From positions 1 to 64,000 of the forward strand of contig NZ_JAZAQF010000001.1 in NCBI RefSeq assembly GCF_043235035.1: 64,000 nt of DNA, written 5' to 3'. Source of the stretch: CACIAM-69d sp001698445 (GTDB lineage Bacteria; Cyanobacteriota; Cyanobacteriia; CACIAM-69d). The notes under the pieces were generated by a model. The model saw only the letters and a list, made by a program, of their open reading frames with translations, did not search any database and was not told the origin of the DNA. Made by a program: the position numbers and the translations under genes. Of this stretch, positions 25,903 to 34,784 are shown piece by piece. The stretch's first letter is position 1; each line of letters begins with the position of its first letter.

Positions 25903-26658
25903 ATGACCGTCGTACCGCCTGGAACTCCGGAAGCCGCCCCAACGCCCTCTGCCCGATCGCCCCAGTGCCAACCGCCCAAAGCCGTTGTGTTGCTCTCCGG
26001 TGGTTTGGACTCATCCACGGTGCTCTATCAAGCCAAGGCCGATGGGTGCGACTGCTACGCCCTGTCTTTTGATTATCAGCAGCGCCACCGTCGGGAACTG
26101 CAAGCGGCTGTGGCGATCGCCCAAGCGGCCGGCGTGGTGGCCCATCAAGTGGTGCGGTTTGACCTAACCCAATGGGGTGGCTCGGCGCTAACGGATAACC
26201 AGCTTGATTTGCCGAGCGATCGGCCCTTGGACGGCATGGCGACGGAAATTCCGATCACCTATGTGCCGGCCCGCAACACGATCTTTTTGAGCTTTGCCCT
26301 GGCCTACGCGGAGGCGATCGACGCGCAACGGGTTTATATCGGCGTGAATGCCCTGGACTATTCCGGCTATCCTGACTGCCGACCGGACTATTTGGCGGCG
26401 ATGCAGTCCGTGTTTCAGTTGGGCACGCGCCAGGGTCGGGAGGGCCAGCCGATCGAAATCATCGCGCCGTTGGTGGAGCTGCGCAAAACGGACATCATCG
26501 AGCTGGGCAATCGGTTGGGGGTGCCTTGGGCGGATACGTGGTCTTGTTATGCGGGGGGCGATCGCTCCTGTGGGCGCTGCGATTCTTGTCGGTTGCGGCT
26601 GGCGGCCTTTGCAGAGTTGGGCCTAACCGATCCAGTGCCCTATGAGGTGCGGGCATAG
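25903..26658 (+). CDS. queC: 7-cyano-7-deazaguanine synthase (QueC)
   Basis: A 251-residue ATP-dependent enzyme that converts 7-carboxy-7-deazaguanine to preQ0, an intermediate of queuosine in tRNA (and of deazaguanine DNA modifications). The PP-loop motif SGGLDSSTVLYQA is near residues 31-43. The C-terminal zinc site is formed by cysteines in SCYAGGDRSCGRCDSCRLR, matching the family C-x7-C-x2-C-x2-C. PARNTIFLSFALAYAE is also typical. A 20-residue Pro/Ala-rich N-terminal extension precedes the core. No other que genes are in the window. Confidence 0.95.
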   Translation: MTVVPPGTPEAAPTPSARSPQCQPPKAVVLLSGGLDSSTVLYQAKADGCDCYALSFDYQQRHRRELQAAVAIAQAAGVVAHQVVRFDLTQWGGSALTDNQLDLPSDRPLDGMATEIPITYVPARNTIFLSFALAYAEAIDAQRVYIGVNALDYSGYPDCRPDYLAAMQSVFQLGTRQGREGQPIEIIAPLVELRKTDIIELGNRLGVPWADTWSCYAGGDRSCGRCDSCRLRLAAFAELGLTDPVPYEVRA

Positions 26659-26663
26659 ATCCC

Positions 26664-26767
26664 GTAGGGGCGCATCGCCATGCGCCCTCCGATACGCGAG
26701 ATCTTCGAGAACCAATTTGTTTCAAGCGATCAACCCTGGCGGAGGGCGTACGGCGGTACGCCCCTAC
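26664..26767. repeat. Large imperfect inverted repeat (REP-like)
   Basis: GTAGGGGCGCATCGCCATGC with following GCCCTCCG (26664 onwards) is mirrored by GGAGGGCGTACGGCGGTACG and CCCCTAC ending at 26767. A single half of the same unit recurs at 63703-63725 (GTAGGGGCGTACTGCTGTAC). It is a dispersed palindromic element in the gap between the convergent queC and LRR-Roc genes. Confidence 0.7.
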
Positions 26768-26792
26768 GATTGGGGGTGAAACCGTGATCAGA

Positions 26793-26812
26793 CAAGGGGT
26801 TTAAACCCCTTG
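26793..26812. repeat. Perfect 20-base palindrome
   Basis: CAAGGGGTTTAAACCCCTTG, related to the palindrome at 14250-14271. It lies 27 bases before the 3' end of the LRR-Roc gene and could end transcription there, though no T-run follows. Confidence 0.7.
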
Positions 26813-26839
26813 CTCCCGAGCGATCGCCCGCCCAAATGT

Positions 26840-29800
26840 CTACAGACCGATCGCCCGTTCGCTGGTTTCATCCAACGAGAAGGGATTGAAGGTGGCGTGG
26901 GGGTAGGTTTCCCGGCCGCGATAGGGTTCGCGGTGTTCCGGGCAGAGCCACAGGTAGTGATATTCCGGGGTGAGCACCAGTTGCAGTTCGCCCTTGCCCA
27001 GGCCCGATCGCTCGAAGTCGGGTTCGCGGTCTTTCAGGAATTGGCGCAGGGCCCAGAGTTGGCGATCGTCGGCGGCGATCGGGTCTTCGGCTAGGCGATC
27101 GAACCGGCCCCGATCGCCCTCGGCCAAGTCCGGGTCGAGATCGGCGATCGACAGGTGCGGCAACTGGCCGGCTAGCTCTTTGGTGAATTCCAGGCCGGCT
27201 TTCCAGCGTTCGTTGTCGATCGCCGCCGTCAGTCCCGCCGTGGGGCCGGCCAAGGGAGCCACCACCTTCAGCAGCGTCACCAGTTTGTTCAGGTGGGGGC
27301 TGAGACTTTTGAGCCAGCGGGCCCCGTCGGTGAGCTCGTAACGGCATTGCTCCACGGGATGGCAACAGCCGGGATGCTCACAATAGAGCTGCAATTCCAG
27401 TTTTTGCCCCAACACCGCTTGCTTGAGGCTGCTGAACCGACCGCCACCGGAGCCGGGTTGAATCGTAAAAATCGTCGGACAGCAGCGATCGACTTTGCTT
27501 TGGTCAGCGGCGAATTGTTTGGTGAATTCCCGACTGGTTTGCTCGCGCAAAGATTGCAATTCCGATCGCGTTTCCGCTTGGTTTTTCAGTACCGTTTCGG
27601 TGAGGGATTCAATCCGTTGCAACACCTGCGGTTCGGTGCGGCGATCGATCCCATAAAGCAAGCGATCGACCACCAAATCTTCTTCCGCACTCGGACATTC
27701 AATCTGCGGTTTTTTGCGGGTTCGCAACTGCTGATAGTCGAATTCGTGCGTGCAGGGCTGGCCGTTGTGGCCCGGACAAAGCACCTTGGGCGTAACTTGC
27801 AGCCCCGGAAACCGTTCCGCCAGCAGTTGCGTAATCCCGTCGTGCAGCAACGTACAAAAATTCTGGGGGTGGGGGCCGCGCACCGTCAGCCGCAACGATC
27901 GCTCACCCAGGGGCAAGTCCAACAGGGCCAGGTGACGCACGCCGCCATCGTCGTAGGCAAACAAGGCTCCGTAGCGCCAGTGGCGATCGATGCTGAACCG
28001 CGATTGGCGGGCAATGAACCAAGTGGGAATTCCCGGCGGCACGAAGTTGAGGTGATAGCGAAAGGCGATTTGCGGCCCGTCGGCGAGCGCGTCCCAATCG
28101 GTTTCGTAGGGCGGGGGATTGTGGGGCACGCGCTCCACCACGAGCGATCGATCCGCGTCGCGATCGTCCAGCAGTCGATAGGACAGGTCAAACCGTTCCA
28201 TCAGCCGCAACAGGTGGTCGCACACATGGCGATCGAGGTCGCACCACAGCCGCTCCATGCAGCAGTGGGTAAAGATGCCGCGTTTTTGTTCGACTTCCCG
28301 ATCGTCAATCACGCGGCTGATGGTTTGGCTGGCCCAAGCCGGTTGCAAAATCACCAAATCACTTAAGTCTAAATCGCTGTTGGCGGGGCGATCTTGAAAA
28401 AACAAAATTTGCCCCAGCTCATGCAGCCAGCGGGCCAACACGGGGCGGCTAGTTTCGGCGACTCCGGCGGCGGCCAAGTGACGATAAAACGCTTTGGGGC
28501 CGATGTAGGGGTCGGGCAGCTCGGCCAGGCTGTCGGCGGCGCGCAACCAAGTGGCGGGCCAGGTTTCGCCCATTAGGGGCAGGTCGGCGGCGAGCTGGGC
28601 CAAGGTGGTACGAAGGTCGTCGATGCCGTCGTTGGTGCGGTTGCTGACGGCGGCGATCGCCTGGATTTGCGGGTATTTTTCCCGGAAGGCGCGATCGGGG
28701 AAGGCGGCTACATGTTGATCGGTGTGGCTGGCCACCAGGACGATCGGGGCGTTGGGGGCGAGGGTGGTGATTGTGTTTAACCAATAGTCGAGCTTGCCTT
28801 CTTCATGGCCCGATCGGGCGCTCCAAACCACCACAAAGAGCGATCGCTCGCTCATAAAAAACTGGTGAGTGGCGTGATAAATTTCCTGGCCGCCAAAGTC
28901 CCAAGCATTCAGGGTCATGGTCACATCGGCGCGGGTGGGGTGGGCGAGTTCCAAGGGGGCGATCGCCATGCCGTGAGTGGTGTCTGTGGGGACAAATGCT
29001 TGGCCACGCAGGGCATTCAACAGGGCGGTTTTGCCTGCACCGCCTTGACCAACGACGAGCAGTTTAGAAACCCATTTTTGTTCGTAGCCTTCAATCCGTT
29101 CATCGAGATAATCAAAGATCGCTTGCTGCCCTTGCTCGACAATTTCGGGCGGATAGGCAGAGTAGGGATTCTGATCGATCGCAACGTTATAAACACCTTT
29201 CAAAAAAGGAACTAGCTTTAACGGGATTTCTTGAATCTGATTCCCTTGCAAATTCAGATTGGAACTCTGCTTTTGCCGCGCTTCCGCAGGCTCTTCTCGA
29301 AGTTTAGGCAAATGATCGAGCCACTCAGGAATGCTCGTCAGTTGGTTGAAAGAGAGCCAAAGTATTTGCAGGTTTTGCAGTTGGGTGATCGCCTCAGGAA
29401 TGCTCGTCAGCTGGTTGTTGTCGAGCGTGAGTGTTTGAAGGTTTTGCAGTTGGGCGATCACCTCTGGAATATTGGCTAGATGGTTGTTGTGGAGCAAGAA
29501 CATCTGCAGGTTTTGCAGTTGAGCAATTGATTCAGGAATGCTCTTTAGTTGGTTGTTGTAGAGATGGAGTTCTTGCAGGTTTTGCAGTCGAGCGATCACC
29601 TCAGGAATGCTCGTCAGCTGGTTGTTGTTGAGCAAGAGTATTTGCAGGTTTTCCAATTGGGCGATCGCCTCAGGAATGCTCGTCAGTTGGTTGTCGGAGA
29701 GCAAGAGTATTTGCAGGTTTTCCAATTGGGCGATCGCCTCAGGAATGCTCGTTAGTTGGTTGTTGTAGAGATAGAGTTGTTGCAGGTTTTGCAGTTGGGT

Positions 29801-30457
29801 GATCGACTTGGGAATGCTCGTTAGTTGGTTGTTGTCAAGATCGAGCCTTTGCAGGTTTTGCAGTTGGGTGATCGCCTCAGGAATGCTCGTTAGTTGGTTA
29901 TTGGAGAGCGAGAGTGTTTGCAGGTTTTGTAGTTGGGCAATCGCCTCAGGAATGCTCGTCAGTTGGTTATTTTCAAGCCAGAGTTTTTGCAGGTTTTGCA
30001 GTTGGGCGATCGCCTCTGGAATGCTCGTCAGTTGGTTGTCGGAGAGCCAGAGTTGTTGCAGGTTTTGTAGTTGGGTGATCGCCTCTGGAATGCTCGTTAG
30101 TTGGTTGTTGTCGAGATCGAGTGCTTGCAGGTTTTGCAGTCTGGTTATCGACTCAGGAAAGCTCGTTAGTTGGTTTTTGTCTAGATCTAGTCGCTCTAAA
30201 GCAATGAGAGATTGAATTTTTGATGAGACTTCCGTGAGCTTATTTTGATCTAGCCTAAGAATCTTGAGACTTATTAGATCAAAGAGCTGATCAGGAATTG
30301 TCGAAATTTGATTATCAAATAAATTGAGTTCTTCTAGGTGCCTTAATGCAAATAATTCAACGGGTAATTCCGTTAAGCCCAACTCGCTCAAATCCAAAGA
30401 GGTTGCACCCTCAGCCAAGGCAGCAGCAATTCGTTGTTGGGCGACTTCCAGGCTCAT
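26840..30457 (-). CDS. ROCO protein: leucine-rich repeats, Roc GTPase, COR domain, Cys/His-rich C-terminus
   Basis: A 1205-residue protein. Residues about 17-386 hold 16 leucine-rich repeats of 23 residues; units 5-16 are nearly identical (QNLQxLxLxNNQLTSIPEAI). A Roc GTPase follows: P-loop VGQGGAGKTALLNAL near residue 470, switch II NAWDFGGQEIYHATHQFF, and SHTD as the guanine motif. Next is a COR-like dimerisation region. After a coiled coil the C-terminus carries a module with CEHPGCCHP and ends with LWLCPEHREPYRG; I cannot name it. Bacterial ROCO proteins cycle GTP with dimer-monomer switching; several multidomain forms in cyanobacteria are suspected stress or conflict (cell-death or defence) switches. 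The role here is inferred. It is divergent from the nuclease-like gene at 30705. Confidence 0.88.
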   Translation of the reverse strand: MSLEVAQQRIAAALAEGATSLDLSELGLTELPVELFALRHLEELNLFDNQISTIPDQLFDLISLKILRLDQNKLTEVSSKIQSLIALERLDLDKNQLTSFPESITRLQNLQALDLDNNQLTSIPEAITQLQNLQQLWLSDNQLTSIPEAIAQLQNLQKLWLENNQLTSIPEAIAQLQNLQTLSLSNNQLTSIPEAITQLQNLQRLDLDNNQLTSIPKSITQLQNLQQLYLYNNQLTSIPEAIAQLENLQILLLSDNQLTSIPEAIAQLENLQILLLNNNQLTSIPEVIARLQNLQELHLYNNQLKSIPESIAQLQNLQMFLLHNNHLANIPEVIAQLQNLQTLTLDNNQLTSIPEAITQLQNLQILWLSFNQLTSIPEWLDHLPKLREEPAEARQKQSSNLNLQGNQIQEIPLKLVPFLKGVYNVAIDQNPYSAYPPEIVEQGQQAIFDYLDERIEGYEQKWVSKLLVVGQGGAGKTALLNALRGQAFVPTDTTHGMAIAPLELAHPTRADVTMTLNAWDFGGQEIYHATHQFFMSERSLFVVVWSARSGHEEGKLDYWLNTITTLAPNAPIVLVASHTDQHVAAFPDRAFREKYPQIQAIAAVSNRTNDGIDDLRTTLAQLAADLPLMGETWPATWLRAADSLAELPDPYIGPKAFYRHLAAAGVAETSRPVLARWLHELGQILFFQDRPANSDLDLSDLVILQPAWASQTISRVIDDREVEQKRGIFTHCCMERLWCDLDRHVCDHLLRLMERFDLSYRLLDDRDADRSLVVERVPHNPPPYETDWDALADGPQIAFRYHLNFVPPGIPTWFIARQSRFSIDRHWRYGALFAYDDGGVRHLALLDLPLGERSLRLTVRGPHPQNFCTLLHDGITQLLAERFPGLQVTPKVLCPGHNGQPCTHEFDYQQLRTRKKPQIECPSAEEDLVVDRLLYGIDRRTEPQVLQRIESLTETVLKNQAETRSELQSLREQTSREFTKQFAADQSKVDRCCPTIFTIQPGSGGGRFSSLKQAVLGQKLELQLYCEHPGCCHPVEQCRYELTDGARWLKSLSPHLNKLVTLLKVVAPLAGPTAGLTAAIDNERWKAGLEFTKELAGQLPHLSIADLDPDLAEGDRGRFDRLAEDPIAADDRQLWALRQFLKDREPDFERSGLGKGELQLVLTPEYHYLWLCPEHREPYRGRETYPHATFNPFSLDETSERAIGL
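29310..30140 (-). repeat. 69-base tandem coding repeats (LRR array)
   Basis: About twelve head-to-tail units of 69 bases, each coding for one 23-residue leucine-rich repeat. Words such as CAGGAATGCTCGT and TTTGCAGGTTTTGCAG recur in almost every unit. The near identity at DNA level shows recent expansion or gene conversion within the gene. Confidence 0.9.
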
Positions 30458-30500
30458 GGGTTCAGACTCTCACTGTTGTGTCTCCCCCGATTGTAGCCCT

Positions 30501-30586
30501 GTAGGTTGGGTTGAGCCATGCTAAACCTAACTCAATCCATGTCAACCTTGTGGACGTTGGGTTTCGTCCCTCCACCCAACCTACTG
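30501..30586. repeat. Dispersed imperfect palindromic repeat, copy 2
   Basis: GTAGGTTGGGTTGAGCC on the left is mirrored by CCCTCCACCCAACCTAC on the right. It lies in the divergent gap between the ROCO gene and the gene at 30705, preceded by TTGTAGCCCT as in copy 3. Confidence 0.75.
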
Positions 30587-30704
30587 GCTTGGCTTTGCTC
30601 CCTGGCATCCGGTGCGATCGCCCTGTAATCCAGAAGCAAGTCGATCGACCATTTCGCCATGATCGATAATGATCAATAGATCTGGAGTCCAGCGATCCAA
30701 TTCA

Positions 30705-31301
30705 ATGATTAAAAAACGCAAAAACTTCTCCAGATTTAACCTAAAAGAAGCCTATCAATATCTCAACTTGAAAGAACTCAAGCCCTGGGAACTCGAAAGC
30801 CAACCTCGATCGCCTAGCACATTCTTTCAAGAACGCCTCCGCCGCCTACAGGCCCATTTTGATCTGCGCTACTGTGAAAAATCCAAAGAACTGATTATTG
30901 ATGCATTTTGCGAAGAAGCAATTACCGATCTAGAAAATCTCAAAATTTGGAAAGGCGTTAAGCTGGAAACGACACAAGTCACCGGCAATGTCGATTATTT
31001 AATCACGGAGCGCCGAGACTATGTAGCCGCACCTTTTTTGTGCATTGTCGAAGCCAAAAAAGACGACTTCGAGCAGGGATTAGCCCAATGCTTAGTGGAA
31101 ATGAAAGCTTGCCAAGATTGCAATGGCGATCAAACCCTTGAAGTGTTGGGAATTGTCACCAATGGCGACGGCTGGCGGTTTTATCGGCTCGATTCGTCCG
31201 GTCAGGTTTATGAAACTGGTCTCTATTCCAACCGTAACCCGGCTGAGTTGTTGGGAGTGTTGCACCAACTGCTGAAGCAATGCGATCGACAAGTGCGATA
31301 A
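30705..31301 (+). CDS. Possible PD-(D/E)XK nuclease-fold protein
   Basis: A 198-residue product from the ATG at 30705 (another in-frame ATG lies at 30669). It has a pattern compatible with the PD-(D/E)XK restriction-endonuclease fold: VDYLITERRD (Asp), then CIVEAKKDD (Glu-Ala-Lys, the ExK element) after about 25 residues, followed by a helix with QCLVEMKAC and a strand-rich end (GIVTNGDGWRFYRLD). Similar stand-alone proteins are common in cyanobacteria and are of unknown function, often near mobile or defence genes. It begins with a basic KKRKNFSRFNLKEAY segment. It lies between two copies of the dispersed repeat. Confidence 0.65.
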   Translation: MIKKRKNFSRFNLKEAYQYLNLKELKPWELESQPRSPSTFFQERLRRLQAHFDLRYCEKSKELIIDAFCEEAITDLENLKIWKGVKLETTQVTGNVDYLITERRDYVAAPFLCIVEAKKDDFEQGLAQCLVEMKACQDCNGDQTLEVLGIVTNGDGWRFYRLDSSGQVYETGLYSNRNPAELLGVLHQLLKQCDRQVR

Positions 31302-31706
31302 GTCTTCCCCAATTGTAGCCCTGTAGGTTGGGTTGAGCCGCGCGAAACTCAACTCGATCTGCGTCAACTTTGTGGCTGTTAGGTCTCGTCCCTCAACTCA
31401 ACCTACCAGAGCTAATCCAACACTTGAAATTGGCGAACGTTGGCCGATTTATGAAATGCAAGTGAGCGAAGCTGTGGATTTCATTGTTGGTGTAGTCGAA
31501 GCTATTCATCAAGTTATTCAGGTTGGGTGACTCAGGGGCCAAGAGTTGCTGATCAGATAGATTAAATATCCACAAAATTGACTGAGTAATAAGTTTGTTA
31601 CCCGATCGCCCAAGAAAGGGTAGGGGCAGTGGATCGATCAATCGCTCGGAATTCCGCTACCATATGGGTCGCTTGACCGCTGTTGCTGAAAGTTGACCCC
31701 CTTGCC
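31302..31706. other. Intergenic stretch with repeat copy 3
   Basis: About 405 bases before the cytosine methyltransferase gene. It holds the third dispersed repeat (31323-31408). A short open frame to 31530 ends GVVEAIHQVIQVG but has no support as a gene. Nothing else was recognised. Confidence 0.5.
31323..31408. repeat. Dispersed imperfect palindromic repeat, copy 3
   Basis: GTAGGTTGGGTTGAGCC is mirrored by CCCTCAACTCAACCTAC. With copy 2 it brackets the nuclease-like gene at 30705-31301; the two copies are in the same orientation and both preceded by TTGTAGCCCT. Confidence 0.75.
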
Positions 31707-33113
31707 GTGACCGTTTCCCGCCGCCCGATCGCCGTTGACCTGTTTGCCGGAGCCGGAGGGATGTCCTTAGGGTTCGAGATGGCGGGGTTTGATGTGGCGG
31801 TGGCGGTAGAAATTGACCCGATTCACTGTTTAACCCATCAGTACAACTTTCCGCAGGGGGCGGTGCTTTGTCGGAGTGCGGCGGAGGTGACGGGGGCGGA
31901 AATTCGGCAGCAATTGGCGGCGGTGTTGCGGGGCGATCGCCCGAGTGATTCCGAACGGGTTCGTGATTCAGCGCCGACCAGCCACCTAGGGCTAGAAGAA
32001 CCAGAGCTGGAAATTGATGTGCTGTTTGGGGGGCCGCCCTGCCAGGGATTTTCCATGATGGGAAAGCGGGCCTTTGATGATCCGCGAAATGCCTTGATGT
32101 TCCACTTTGCTCGGTTGGTGAATGAGCTGCGGCCCAAGTATTTTATGATTGAAAATGTGCGGGGCATGACCCTGGGCAAACATCGGGCGTTTTTGAGCGA
32201 ATTAATTGATTTATTTGCCGATTTTGGCTACCAAGTGGAAGCCAACTATCAGGTTTTGAATGCGGCCCATTACGGCGTGCCGCAGGATCGCCAACGTTTG
32301 TTTTTGTTGGGGGCCCGATCGGGCTGGCCGCTGCCCAGCTATCCAGCGCCCCAAACCCGTCGCCCGCCGGTTTGCAAAAGTGCCAAGCGCGATCGAACTC
32401 TGGCCCATTTGCCCATTTGCCCCACCGTGGCCGGGGCGATCGGGGATTTGCCCGACGTGGATCAATATCCCGAACTGCGATCGAGTGATTGGTTGGACTT
32501 GGGCCAACTGGCCGATCCCCCCGGCGACTATGCCCGCTGGTTACGGGGCGCATTGCGGGATCCCGCTGATTTCAGCCATCCCCGTCGATCGCCTCGATCG
32601 GGCCTGTCCGGTTGTTTGCGTACCGACCACAGCGCCGCCTCAATTGCCCGGTTTCAAACCACGCCCCCCGGCGAAGTCGATCGGATCAGTCGCTTTTTAA
32701 AACTGCATCCCGAAGGCATTTGCAACACCCTACGGGCCGGAACCCCCAGCAATCGCGGTGCGTTCACCTCACCCCGGCCCATTCACCCCATCCAAGGGCG
32801 TTGCATCACTGTGCGCGAAGCGGCCCGCCTCCACTCCTACCCCGACTGGTTCTGTTTCCACGGCACGAAATGGCATGGAATGCGGCAAATTGGTAACTCA
32901 GTGCCGCCCCTGTTGGCGCGGGCTGTGGCTGCCCAAGTGCGATCGTGCCTGCCGGGTGAACCCACCTTGCCCGATCGCCCCATCCCGATCGGCGATCCTC
33001 AGTGGCTGAGCTACACCATGAGCCAAGCTGCCGATTTTTATGCGGTCAGCCGCCATGCGATCGCCCCACGTCGTCGGCCAGGGGCCCAGTCTCCTGCGGA
33101 GGTGCTTTCCTGA
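31707..33113 (+). CDS. C5-cytosine DNA methyltransferase (candidate CGATCG/HIP1 methylase)
   Basis: A 468-residue enzyme that methylates cytosine at C5. Motifs in order: I DLFAGAGGMSLGFEMAG, IV GGPPCQGFS with the nucleophile Cys112, VI FMIENVRGM, VIII QDRQRLFLLGAR, then a long target-recognition region, and IX/X REAARLHSYPDWF and RQIGNSVPPLLA. A 30-residue Arg/Asp-rich insertion separates motifs III and IV. Cyanobacteria commonly carry a solitary C5 methylase acting on CGATCG, the core of the HIP1 palindrome so abundant in this window; overall similarity makes this a candidate, but the target cannot be read from sequence by eye. The start is uncertain: GTG at 31707 is preferred to TTG at 31683. 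There is no adjacent restriction endonuclease of clear type. Confidence 0.85.
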   Translation: MTVSRRPIAVDLFAGAGGMSLGFEMAGFDVAVAVEIDPIHCLTHQYNFPQGAVLCRSAAEVTGAEIRQQLAAVLRGDRPSDSERVRDSAPTSHLGLEEPELEIDVLFGGPPCQGFSMMGKRAFDDPRNALMFHFARLVNELRPKYFMIENVRGMTLGKHRAFLSELIDLFADFGYQVEANYQVLNAAHYGVPQDRQRLFLLGARSGWPLPSYPAPQTRRPPVCKSAKRDRTLAHLPICPTVAGAIGDLPDVDQYPELRSSDWLDLGQLADPPGDYARWLRGALRDPADFSHPRRSPRSGLSGCLRTDHSAASIARFQTTPPGEVDRISRFLKLHPEGICNTLRAGTPSNRGAFTSPRPIHPIQGRCITVREAARLHSYPDWFCFHGTKWHGMRQIGNSVPPLLARAVAAQVRSCLPGEPTLPDRPIPIGDPQWLSYTMSQAADFYAVSRHAIAPRRRPGAQSPAEVLS

Positions 33114-33202
33114 GCCATGCTGCGCCAATTTCCCAGCGATTTCTCAGCGATTTCTCAGCCAGTATCGACCGGCTCTCTCAATTCTCAATTCTGGGGTTAT
33201 TC

Positions 33203-34780
33203 CTAAACCGCGCTCTTGCCTTGCAGTTGGGCCGGCTCGATCGGCAGTTCAATTACAAATTCCGTGCCCTTGCAGGGTTCCGAGGTGCAGCGCAGCCGGC
33301 CCCCGTGGCGCTCCGTCACAATTTTGTAGCTAATTGACATGCCCAGACCCGTGCCCCGATGGGCGGACTTTGTTGTGAAAAATGGCTCAAACAGCTTCGA
33401 CTGAATATCCCTTGGCATTCCGCACCCATTGTCACGAATCGAGATACGCAACCATTCAGGATTAGTCAAAACTGTTTCAATCCAAATTCGGGGTGGTTCC
33501 CGTTTTGGGCCCGATCGCGCCGGCAATTCACAGGCCTGATTATGATCTTCAAGGGCATCGATCGCATTCGCCAAAATATTCATAAAAACCTGATTAATCT
33601 GTCCCCCATAGCAAGAAACGAGTGGCACATTGCCATAGTTTTTAATAATTTCAATGCCCGATGAAACCTTAGCCTTAGCGAGTCGGCTCCTCAGAATCAT
33701 CAATGTGTTATCAATACCTTCGTGAATATCAAACCAATCGAGCGCACTGGCATCCAATCGCGAAAATTGGCGCAATCCTTCCACAATTTCACGAATTCGC
33801 TGACTCCCAATTCGCATGGACTGAAGCACCTTCGGAAAATCATTCAAAGCAAAAGCCAAATTCTCCAAGTCCAAACCGGCTAAAGCCGCAGTAGCATCAA
33901 AAGAATGGACACAATCAGTATTTTGCTCTTCAGGATTTAGATCTTTAATATTTTGATCTAACATTGATTCATTCAGCCAACTTTTAGAAGAATGGGCATG
34001 AGATATCTCGTGCCACTCTCTTGCTCGGGGAGAGGCTTTTAACAAAATTTGACAAGCCTCTAGCAAATCCTGAACATAATTGAGACAATGATCCAAGTTG
34101 CCGTGAATAAAATGTAAAGGATTGTTGATTTCATGAACAATGCCTGAAATCATTTGCCCCAGAGTGGACATTTTTTCGGACTGTACAAGTTGAATTTGTG
34201 TTTCTTTCAACTCCTTCAGTTGTTGCTCAAGTTGACGTGCCTGTTTTTCTGCCTTAAATCGCAAATGCTCCTGAATTGATAAAGCATCTTTTAACTGCTC
34301 TTGACTAGTAATCAACTGCTGATTGAGATTCTCCACCTGTTTCACAGACATCTGTGTTGTTTGTTGTAAGAACACTAGATCCGGTGTTACATCATGAAGC
34401 GGAAAATCCTTCAGTTGAATTCCTATATCTGTTAATTTTTGAGCATCGATCGCGGATGGTGAGCACAGAAAAAGAAAAATTTCTGATTCCAACAAATCCA
34501 CCATCTGCCCCTTTAAAACCAAAGATAAATCTCGAGACTCCAGCAGAAAAAGGGATTGTCTTTTTTTAAGAAAGTCCTCAATGCTAATAGACATGCGAGG
34601 ACGGTTGATCGAAAAATGATCTGCAAATAAGCGTCCCCTCAAGGGGTGGGGATAGATTCGATCGAGTGCTTGCCCCGCCTGAACAATTTGCAGTTGATGA
34701 TTGAGGGCCAGATGGAACGGAAAGAGCTGCACCAGCAACTCTGCTGAAAGGCTGAATTGGGGTAAGGGCAACTGATCCAT
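33203..34780 (-). CDS. H-NOX-associated sensor histidine kinase
   Basis: A 525-residue histidine kinase. The N-terminal about 150 residues (from LPLPQFSLSAELLVQLFPFH) resemble the HNOBA domain that pairs with H-NOX proteins. A coiled coil follows (about 165-225), then the H-box GIVHEINNPLHFIHGNL with the phospho-accepting histidine, and the ATPase domain with NQVFMNILANAIDAL, DNGCGMP and GTGLGMSISYKI. No transmembrane segment is seen, so it is cytoplasmic. It starts four bases after the stop of the H-NOX gene, so the two are co-translated; NO (or O2) binding by H-NOX should control the kinase. An in-frame ATG at 34825 overlapping the H-NOX gene is an alternative start. No response regulator is next to it. 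Confidence 0.88.
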   Translation of the reverse strand: MDQLPLPQFSLSAELLVQLFPFHLALNHQLQIVQAGQALDRIYPHPLRGRLFADHFSINRPRMSISIEDFLKKRQSLFLLESRDLSLVLKGQMVDLLESEIFLFLCSPSAIDAQKLTDIGIQLKDFPLHDVTPDLVFLQQTTQMSVKQVENLNQQLITSQEQLKDALSIQEHLRFKAEKQARQLEQQLKELKETQIQLVQSEKMSTLGQMISGIVHEINNPLHFIHGNLDHCLNYVQDLLEACQILLKASPRAREWHEISHAHSSKSWLNESMLDQNIKDLNPEEQNTDCVHSFDATAALAGLDLENLAFALNDFPKVLQSMRIGSQRIREIVEGLRQFSRLDASALDWFDIHEGIDNTLMILRSRLAKAKVSSGIEIIKNYGNVPLVSCYGGQINQVFMNILANAIDALEDHNQACELPARSGPKREPPRIWIETVLTNPEWLRISIRDNGCGMPRDIQSKLFEPFFTTKSAHRGTGLGMSISYKIVTERHGGRLRCTSEPCKGTEFVIELPIEPAQLQGKSAV

Positions 34781-34784
34781 AACC

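Noticed and set aside
27293..28366. 357-codon plus-strand frame inside the ROCO gene
   Set aside because: It is antisense to a well-supported gene and its product has no recognisable motif.
29310..30140. Regular 69-base repeats resembling a CRISPR array
   Set aside because: They are contiguous, without spacers, and encode 23-residue leucine-rich repeats in frame.
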